Assembly (NCBI GenBank): GCA_017436605.1
Contig: JAFSCW010000144.1
Location: 1 to 35,906, forward strand
DNA from: Clostridia bacterium
GTDB taxonomy: Bacteria > Bacillota > Clostridia > Christensenellales > Aristaeellaceae
DNA length: 35,906 nt
Reading direction: 5' to 3'
Both the position numbers and the translations under genes were made by a program. The notes under the pieces are model-generated. The model did no database searches. It was given only the letters and a program-made list of their open reading frames with translations, and had not been told where the DNA came from. The stretch's first letter is position 1. Each line of letters opens with the position of its first letter. Below, piece after piece: positions 30,805 to 35,906 of this stretch.

Positions 30805-31566
30805 TTATACCGCCGCCATGACATGCGGGCTCAGCGCCTGATGGAAGGCGACGCACTGCTTTTCGTCGGGCGCGGTCGCCAGGACGGCAAAAACCAGCGT
30901 GCGGTTTTCCCCGTAGAGGATGCCCGCGTCGTGGGCGATATCGCTGAGTCCGCCTGTCTTATGCGCGGCCCTGCGCGCAGGATCCGCGAACATGAGCAGC
31001 TCCTTGTCGTGCTGGCGCAGGAGGATCGGGCGCGCGGTTTCGCACATGAACGGCGTAAGCGTTTCGCCCCTGTGGAGCATCGTATACAGGCGGAGCATAT
31101 CCGCCGCGCTGGTGTGGTTTTCGTTTCCCCGGCGCGCCGCCTCGTAATCGAGCATATGGCGGCGGAGCACGGTATCGCAAAGCCCGATGCGCCTGCTGAA
31201 CGCGTTCACCTTCTCCATGCCGAGGGTGTCGATCAGCACATTGGTCGCGCTGTTGTTGCTGTCCGTAATCATGTATTCCAGCAGGACGGACATCGGCACG
31301 TCGCGTCCATCGCGGATCACGGGCGCTTCGTCGCCCACGCAGTGGCAGGGCAGGACGGAAATCCTTTCCTCCAGCGACATTCTGCCCGCTTCAACCTCCT
31401 CCAGCGCGCAGAGCATGATGGGGGTTTTGATCAGGCTGGCGCTTTTGAATACCTTCTCCGTCCGATAGCTGCAAAGCGTTTCGCCGCTTTTGGCGTCCCA
31501 CAGGGCGCAGGCCGCCGTGCAGCCGTGCTTTTCCTCCAGCCGGCGGACGATATCCTCAAAAAACAT
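30805..31566 (-). CDS. Class A beta-lactamase-fold serine hydrolase without signal peptide
   Basis: This 253-aa protein carries the serine penicillin-recognising motifs. SLIK (44-47) supplies the nucleophile Ser44 and Lys47. SNN (103-105) replaces the usual SDN. KTGG is at 203-206. The omega-loop area has MLDYEAARRGNEN (128-140), with Glu132 a possible equivalent of Glu166. A signal peptide is missing: AGAGGG lies 6 nt before the ATG and no upstream hydrophobic start exists. A role in periplasmic-type beta-lactam resistance is therefore unlikely. Such short hydrolases exist in Clostridia and may act on cytoplasmic peptides or D-amino acids. It has its own promoter and terminator, so it is transcribed alone. 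Confidence 0.85.
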   Translation of the reverse strand: MFFEDIVRRLEEKHGCTAACALWDAKSGETLCSYRTEKVFKSASLIKTPIMLCALEEVEAGRMSLEERISVLPCHCVGDEAPVIRDGRDVPMSVLLEYMITDSNNSATNVLIDTLGMEKVNAFSRRIGLCDTVLRRHMLDYEAARRGNENHTSAADMLRLYTMLHRGETLTPFMCETARPILLRQHDKELLMFADPARRAAHKTGGLSDIAHDAGILYGENRTLVFAVLATAPDEKQCVAFHQALSPHVMAAV

Positions 31567-31622
31567 CGCGATCCCTCTTCCGCTTTATTTGGTTCAAATG
31601 ATGATGCAAATCCGACACAAAG

Positions 31623-31628
31623 ATTATA
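31623..31628 (-). promoter_or_regulatory. Extended -10 promoter of the beta-lactamase-fold gene
   Basis: TATAAT on the minus strand, preceded by TGG, makes an extended -10. No good -35 is visible 17 nt upstream. Confidence 0.5.
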
Positions 31629-31675
31629 CCACGGCGGGCATGCCGGAATAAAGCGAAAATCCCGCTTATATCTTC

Positions 31676-32242
31676 TTATGCGTTGTGGTACATGTCGTAC
31701 ACGACATAGCCACAAACGCCCGAAAGCGAGCCTTCCTCCGTCTCCTGGCACATCATGCACCGGGGCTCTTTCATCGGGTATCCGCTCGTGGGGTAGATGC
31801 CGTATTCCGACGACGTCCTGAATCCCACGCGGTTATAAAAATGATAATCGCCCTCGACCGTGATCCCCCGGAAGCCTGCTTCCTTCACCTTCCTGATACC
31901 CTGCGTCAGCATCGCGGAGCCGATATGCTGATGGAAATGATCCGCATGCACGCACACCGGCGCGAGCATGACGATTCCATGATCTTCCTTGTCCGCGCCA
32001 TCCGCCGAGCGGGACAGCGGAAAGCGCGAAAACAGGAAATGCCCGACGATCTTCCCGCGAAGCTCCGCCACAAACGAAAGCTGCGGAATGTAGTGTGCCG
32101 ACATCCGGATCTCCTCGATCAGCGCCACGATATCCGTGCCGTCCGAATAGGGCGTGCCCTCCCGGAAGGAGCGCAGAACCATCGATACGATGTCCTTATA
32201 GTCCTTCGGCGTTTCCGGCCGGATGACGATGTCCTCTCTCAT
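31676..32242 (-). CDS. GNAT-family N-acetyltransferase
   Basis: This 188-aa protein has the acetyl-CoA fold. FVAELRGKIVGHFLFSRF forms beta strands 2-4, MLAPVCVHADHFHQHIGSAM holds the CoA pyrophosphate loop (QHIGSA in place of Q/RxxGxG/A), and FRGITVEGDYHFYNRVGF matches motif B of the YhbS-type subgroup. The substrate is unknown. I choose the ATG at 32242, 7 nt after GAGGG; the ATG at 32248 is only 2 nt from that site. The gene begins 26 bp after the stop of the DUF1801 gene and so is probably in one operon with it. The C-terminal region has several Cys (RCMMCQE, GVCGY). Confidence 0.85.
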   Translation of the reverse strand: MREDIVIRPETPKDYKDIVSMVLRSFREGTPYSDGTDIVALIEEIRMSAHYIPQLSFVAELRGKIVGHFLFSRFPLSRSADGADKEDHGIVMLAPVCVHADHFHQHIGSAMLTQGIRKVKEAGFRGITVEGDYHFYNRVGFRTSSEYGIYPTSGYPMKEPRCMMCQETEEGSLSGVCGYVVYDMYHNA

Positions 32243-32268
32243 CTTCATGCCCTCTTTCCATCGGTTTT

Positions 32269-32610
32269 TTATTCTTCCAGCGTTTGTGCAAAAATCTCCC
32301 TCAGCACCGCTTCGGGAATTTCCTGCCCTGCATACACCTGCAGCATGCCCTTGGGCGTGACGGCATAGCCGGCAAGATTCTCCCTGTGCCGCGCAACCGC
32401 GCTCGCCTCGATGTTCACATGATCCCGAAACGGAATGAGCCGGACAAATCTCTCCCCGGCAACATAGCTGGGCATGCCGGCCCACATGCGCTCCTCGATC
32501 CCGCCGGGCGCTCCTTCCAGAAGCAGCCGCCGGATTTCCAGGTACAGCTGAACAACCTCCTGCGGGCAGCGGTCAAGGCGTTCTTTGATTCTCGCATCCA
32601 TTCCGTTCAT
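32269..32610 (-). CDS. DUF1801-family protein
   Basis: This 113-aa small cytoplasmic protein has the DUF1801 core. It runs from IEERMWAGMPSY (38-49), the counterpart of the family stretch around a conserved Pro, through FVRLIPFRDHVNIEASA to the C-terminal TPKGMLQVYAGQEIPEAVLR. The family includes YdhG/FrataxinLike iron-chaperone annotations, but the function is not firmly known. It starts at 32610, with AAGGA 5 nt upstream. A second ATG at 32601 is possible. It is the first gene of a pair with the GNAT gene. Confidence 0.75.
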   Translation of the reverse strand: MNGMDARIKERLDRCPQEVVQLYLEIRRLLLEGAPGGIEERMWAGMPSYVAGERFVRLIPFRDHVNIEASAVARHRENLAGYAVTPKGMLQVYAGQEIPEAVLREIFAQTLEE

Positions 32611-32635
32611 TTCCTTCCTTAATCCTTCTGTTCAC

Positions 32636-32665
32636 ATCATAGCATACGGTCCGCATCCGCTTCAA
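32636..32665 (-). promoter_or_regulatory. Promoter of the DUF1801-GNAT pair
   Basis: TTGAAG (32660-32665), an 18-nt spacer and TATGAT (32636-32641) on the minus strand. Confidence 0.55.
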
Positions 32666-32705
32666 TCCCGCGTTCAATTCATTATCAATCCGGCGCGCCC
32701 GGCGT

Positions 32706-32734
32706 TTGACGCACCATGGCGAATCCGGTATAAT
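32706..32734 (+). promoter_or_regulatory. Promoter of the Ldh-family/DAP-lyase operon
   Basis: TTGACG (32706-32711), a 17-nt spacer and a full TATAAT (32729-32734). The ATG at 32766 follows after a 31-nt gap from the -10. Confidence 0.8.
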
Positions 32735-32765
32735 GGTGATACTACTGAAGCACGGAGGTATCCCC

Positions 32766-33860
32766 ATGGCCTATCATCATCTCGATTATGCGCAGCTGCA
32801 TGCGTTCTGCAGCGCTGCCTTCCGCTCCTATGGCTTCGACGAAACCAACGCGAAGGAGATCACCGATATCCTGCTGGCGGCAGATCTCAACGGCATCGAA
32901 TCACACGGCGTGCAGCGCATGGTGCGCTATGATTACGAGATCTCCAGCGGCATGGTGGATATCCACGCCGAGCCGAAGATCGTCCACGAGACCCCCATGT
33001 CCGCCGTGATCGACGCGTGCAACGGCATGGGCCAGGTTGTCGGCAGGATGGCCATGCGCATGGCCATCGAAAAGGCGAAGCGCGTGGGCTGCGGCATGGT
33101 CTCCGTCCGCCGCTCCAACCACTACGGCATCGCCGGCTATTACACGGAAATGGCTGCGGCCGAGGATCTGATGGGCCTTTGCATGACCAACACCGAGGCG
33201 ATCATGGTGCCCACCTACGGCCGCCAGCCGATGATCGGCACGAACCCGATCGCGCTGGCCATGCCGGCGGATCCCTTCCCCTTCTCCTATGACTGCGCGA
33301 CGACCGTCGTCCCGCGCGGCAAGTTCGAGGTCTATACCAAGCGCGGCGACGCGGTGCCTATCGGCTGGGGCGTGGATGAAAACGGCCACGACTCCACGGA
33401 CGCGCCGCGCGTGCTGGAGAACATCATCCGCAAGGCAGGCGGCGGCATCCTGCCGCTGGGCGGCTCGAGCGAGCTGATGGGCAGCCACAAGGGCTACGGC
33501 CTGGGCGTGATCTGCGAGCTGTTCTGCGGCATCTTCGCCGGCGGCATGACCGCCGAGCGCATCTACAAGACCGAGGACGGCGGCTCCGGCATCTGCCACA
33601 GCTTCCTGGCCATCGACTACGGCGTTTTCGGCGACAAGGCGGAAATCAAAAAGAACTTCTCCGACTACCTGCGCAAGCTGCGCGAGAGCGACAAGGCGCA
33701 GGGCTGCGAGCGCATCTACACCCACGGCGAAAAGGAAGTCGACATGCGCATCCTGCGCAGGGAAAAGGGCATCCCCGTCAACGACAAGACGCTCGAGGAG
33801 CTGCGCAACATCGAAAAGAAGCTCGGCGCTTACGCCGTTCCCTTCCCCGCGGAAATCTGA
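32766..33860 (+). CDS. Ldh-family (malate/L-lactate/ureidoglycolate) oxidoreductase
   Basis: This 364-aa NAD(P)-dependent dehydrogenase is of the second (non-Rossmann) malate/L-lactate family that includes AllD, YbiC and ComC. Hallmarks are GIESHGVQRM near 43-52 with the active His, VRRSNHYGIAGYYTEMAA near 114-131, TNTEAIMVPTYGRQPMIGTN near 141-160 and GSHKGYGLGVI near 239-249. The substrate is a 2-hydroxy acid or its 2-oxo form. GGAGG lies 7 nt before the ATG. It is 51 bp upstream of the diaminopropionate ammonia-lyase gene on a shared promoter. That enzyme yields pyruvate, so reduction of pyruvate or a related oxo acid is a reasonable role. Confidence 0.87.
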   Translation: MAYHHLDYAQLHAFCSAAFRSYGFDETNAKEITDILLAADLNGIESHGVQRMVRYDYEISSGMVDIHAEPKIVHETPMSAVIDACNGMGQVVGRMAMRMAIEKAKRVGCGMVSVRRSNHYGIAGYYTEMAAAEDLMGLCMTNTEAIMVPTYGRQPMIGTNPIALAMPADPFPFSYDCATTVVPRGKFEVYTKRGDAVPIGWGVDENGHDSTDAPRVLENIIRKAGGGILPLGGSSELMGSHKGYGLGVICELFCGIFAGGMTAERIYKTEDGGSGICHSFLAIDYGVFGDKAEIKKNFSDYLRKLRESDKAQGCERIYTHGEKEVDMRILRREKGIPVNDKTLEELRNIEKKLGAYAVPFPAEI

Positions 33861-33911
33861 TCCATCCGGCTATGCCGCCCCATCATCGCCAGCAAAAGGA
33901 GAATACCGCCC

Positions 33912-35144
33912 ATGGGTGAAAGCACGATCAAATGGGTCATGAACCGTATGCCCCGGACAGAGGATACCTGGCTGCATACGATGCATCCCGACGAGATCCG
34001 GAAGGTCCGCGCCTTTCATGAAAGCTTCCCGCAGTATGCAAAAACGCCGCTCGTCCCGCTCCGTCACGCCGCAAAGACGCTCGGCCTCGGCGGCCTTTTC
34101 GTCAAGGATGAGCGCCATCGCTTTGGTCTCAACGCCTTCAAGGTGCTCGGCGGCTCGTATGCCATCGCCTGCGAAATCGCCGATGCGCTCGGGCGGGACA
34201 TCGAATCGACCGGCTATGCCGAGCTGACGGACGAGCGTCTGCGCGCCGAATTCGGCGGCGCGACGTTCTTCACCGCCACGGACGGCAACCACGGCAGGGG
34301 CGTCGCCTGGGCCGCGCGCCAGCTCGGCCAGAAGGCCGTCGTGCTGATGCCCGCCGGCACCGTGAAATCCCGCTACGACAACATCGCCCGCGAGGGCGCG
34401 CGCGTTTCGATCGAGGACGCGAACTACGACGAATGCGTACGCCGCGCCTGCGCGCTTGCAGGGCAGACGCAGCGCAGCTTCGTCATCCAGGATACGGCCT
34501 GGGCGGGCTATGAAAAAGCGCCCTGCCGGATCATGCAGGGCTACGGCACGATGGCGGAGGAAGCCGCGCAGCAGCTCCGGGAAGCCGGATTCGACCGCCC
34601 GACGCACGTCTTCATTCAGGCGGGCGTGGGCAGCCTCGCCGGCGCCGTCGCGGGCTACTACCGCAATCTCTACGGGCAGGACTGCCCGAAGATCGTCGTC
34701 GTGGAGGCCGACGCGGCGGACTGCCATTACCGGAGCGCGCTTGCGGCGGACGGACAGATCCGCATCGTCACCGGCGATCTTGACACCATGATGGCCGGCC
34801 TCGCCTGCGGCGAGCCGAACCCGATCAGCTTCGACATCCTCCAAAACCATGCCGCGTGCTTCGTCTCCTGCCCGGACTGCGTATCGGCGGACGGCATGCG
34901 CGCGCTCGCCCATCCGCAGGAGGGCGATCCCGCCGTCGTTTCCGGCGAATCGGGCGCCGTCGGCATGGGGCTTATCCGCGCGATCATGACCGATCCCGCG
35001 TGCGCCGCGCTGCGCGATGCGCTTATGCTCGATGAAAGCAGCGTCGTGCTGCTGTTTTCCACCGAAGGCGACACCGACCCGGAGAACTACCGCAGGATCG
35101 TGAATGCGCTGCCTGCAGACTGCAAAAACCAACCGACAGATTAA
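33912..35144 (+). CDS. dpaL: Diaminopropionate ammonia-lyase
   Basis: This 410-aa PLP enzyme of the fold-type II group converts 2,3-diaminopropionate to pyruvate and two ammonia. The PLP lysine is Lys77 in FGLNAFKVLGGSYA. TATDGNHGRGVAWAA (121-135) and QDTAW (193-197) supply Asp124 and Asp194, the likely counterparts of the two catalytic Asp residues known in the E. coli enzyme. The Gly-rich phosphate loop is QAGVGSLAGAV near 236-246. The length matches the family. AAAGGAG lies 10 nt before the ATG. As the second gene of a two-gene operon it would let the cell use diaminopropionate as a carbon and nitrogen source. Confidence 0.92.
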   Translation: MGESTIKWVMNRMPRTEDTWLHTMHPDEIRKVRAFHESFPQYAKTPLVPLRHAAKTLGLGGLFVKDERHRFGLNAFKVLGGSYAIACEIADALGRDIESTGYAELTDERLRAEFGGATFFTATDGNHGRGVAWAARQLGQKAVVLMPAGTVKSRYDNIAREGARVSIEDANYDECVRRACALAGQTQRSFVIQDTAWAGYEKAPCRIMQGYGTMAEEAAQQLREAGFDRPTHVFIQAGVGSLAGAVAGYYRNLYGQDCPKIVVVEADAADCHYRSALAADGQIRIVTGDLDTMMAGLACGEPNPISFDILQNHAACFVSCPDCVSADGMRALAHPQEGDPAVVSGESGAVGMGLIRAIMTDPACAALRDALMLDESSVVLLFSTEGDTDPENYRRIVNALPADCKNQPTD

Positions 35145-35150
35145 AACAGA

Positions 35151-35183
35151 CATCGCCCGCTGCCAAAGCAGCGGGCGATGTTT
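35151..35183 (+). terminator. Terminator of the DAP-lyase operon
   Basis: CATCGCCCGCTG (35151-35162) and CAGCGGGCGATG (35169-35180) form a perfect 12-bp stem, followed by TTT. Confidence 0.8.
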
Positions 35184-35210
35184 GGTATATCCGTATCTTG
35201 TGCAGACCGC

Positions 35211-35235
35211 GGGCGGCAAAAGCTCCGCCCCTGCG
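35211..35235. repeat. Degraded copy of the 26-nt repeat arm
   Basis: GGGCGGC followed by a CTCCGCCCCTGCG stretch resembles the arm at 22357-22382 with one deletion and several changes. Confidence 0.4.
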
Positions 35236-35239
35236 CGTT

Positions 35240-35906
35240 TTATTGTTTCATGGATTCACGCCGGGCTTTCCCCGGTTCGATGAGCGCCGCAGCGCACAGC
35301 AGGACGGGCACATACTGGAAAAAATATCTGCCGCGCGTCTCCCAGCAGGAAAGCAGCAGGAACATGCCCACCAGCGCGATGAACACGGGCGCGCCGCGCG
35401 TGTCCCTGCGCCGGACAGCCCCCGCGCAGGCCATGCAGGCGATGAGCATCTGCGCGGCAAACAGCCCTGTCGTCAGGTGATAATACGCCGGATACGCCGC
35501 GCCGGTTTCAAACATGATCTGCTTGACGATGCAGTCCGGCTCGGGACGATCCGACTGGATGATCTCGTGCAGCGTGAACGTGCCGGTGCCGAAGGTCGAA
35601 AGGTTCTTGCGCGAGAGCATGTGCATGAGACGATTCGGATAGCGCAGATAGTACACGCGGTCAATGACCTCGCGAAGCAGCGCTTCCTTCCGCTCCTGCG
35701 GATCCTCAAACGAGGTCGAGAAGATCAGCCAGCCGCCCGTTCCGTATTGGCCGTAGCCCTCGTCCGGCTGAACCGGCAGGCCCATGGCGACATAATGGAG
35801 CTTGGGCAGCTCGTTTTTCTCGATGTCCTCTTTAGCAAGATGCGTATGGGTATAGGCGTCCATCGCCTGCCCGCCGAGGAAAAACGCCGCGCAGAGCGCC
35901 AGCGCC
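35240..35906 (-). CDS. C-terminal part of a membrane protein, GT39-like (partial, runs off right edge)
   Basis: The frame stays open to the window end, so the visible 221 codons are the C-terminus of a larger protein; the ATG at 35863 is internal to that frame. A membrane segment ends at the edge (LALCAAFFLGG). An extracellular stretch then follows (YVAMGLPVQPDEGYGQYGTG, with FSTSFEDPQERKEALLREVI). Near the end come two membrane helices (LTTGLFAAQMLIACMACAGA and VFIALVGMFLLLSCW). The late GRYFFQYVPVLLCAAALI resembles the end of GT39-type polyprenol-phosphate mannosyltransferase relatives, which build or decorate wall polymers. The catalytic N-terminal part is outside the window, so the family call is tentative. 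Confidence 0.65.
   Translation of the reverse strand, partial: ALALCAAFFLGGQAMDAYTHTHLAKEDIEKNELPKLHYVAMGLPVQPDEGYGQYGTGGWLIFSTSFEDPQERKEALLREVIDRVYYLRYPNRLMHMLSRKNLSTFGTGTFTLHEIIQSDRPEPDCIVKQIMFETGAAYPAYYHLTTGLFAAQMLIACMACAGAVRRRDTRGAPVFIALVGMFLLLSCWETRGRYFFQYVPVLLCAAALIEPGKARRESMKQ

Noticed and set aside
32269..32610. Toxin-antitoxin pair made by the DUF1801 and GNAT genes
   Set aside because: GNAT toxins pair with DNA-binding antitoxins (RHH/Xre type). The DUF1801 protein has no such domain.

Overview
The window looks like a chromosomal segment of a GC-rich member of the Clostridia (Gram-positive anaerobe type). Supporting signs are a leucyl T-box leader, a class B sortase, a CotH-like protein, a Cys-less ArsC-family protein, strong purine-rich ribosome binding sites and TTGACA/TATAAT-type promoters. 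A Christensenellales-like relative is my guess from gene content and cannot be proven here. No rRNA, CRISPR array, complete transposase or phage structural gene is visible. There is one tRNA.

Layout, left to right. (1) 1-6912 is a sugar-use locus. It has a truncated-looking lipoprotein with a solute-binding-protein motif, a GH2 beta-galactosidase-type enzyme, two GPH-family cation:glycoside symporters, and a divergently read AraC regulator between the symporters. (2) 6960-8830 holds dnaA and a cluster of DnaA boxes, a probable chromosome origin. The usual partners dnaN, recF, gyrB and rpmH are absent. (3) 8832-13268 carries an SDR oxidoreductase, a Cys-less ArsC-like protein, a class B sortase, a secreted protein of unknown function and an anchored phosphodiester-glycosidase-family protein. 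(4) 13506-13633 is a palindromic MITE-like repeat. (5) 13793-19002 on the minus strand is a probable transcription unit of two tandem M14/AstE-AspA-type proteins, a MATE exporter and an ABC exporter. One of the tandem proteins lacks most catalytic residues.

(6) 19174-22269 on the plus strand has a GT4 glycosyltransferase and a secreted transglutaminase/Ig-like/leucine-rich-repeat protein. (7) 22512-25265 is leuS with its T-box leader. (8) 25309-28195 is a CotH-like membrane-anchored protein and a divergent DUF1295/ICMT-like membrane protein. (9) 28293-28840 is tRNA-Thr(GGU) followed by a small AT-rich segment with an 87-codon membrane-protein gene. This segment is bracketed by a 19-nt direct repeat of the tRNA end and terminator. 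(10) 28936-32610 on the minus strand carries a BadF/BcrA-type sugar kinase with a histidine phosphatase, a class A beta-lactamase-fold hydrolase with no signal peptide, and a GNAT acetyltransferase with a DUF1801 protein. (11) 32706-35180 is an operon of an Ldh-family dehydrogenase and diaminopropionate ammonia-lyase. (12) The right edge cuts a membrane protein that looks like the C-terminal part of a GT39-like glycosyltransferase.

The most interesting points are: the enzyme/pseudoenzyme pair with two exporters; the tRNA-Thr micro-island; the isolated dnaA/oriC with its duplicated module; two divergent promoters that share one self-complementary -35 hexamer; and a roughly two-fold CpG shift inside the GH2 gene.
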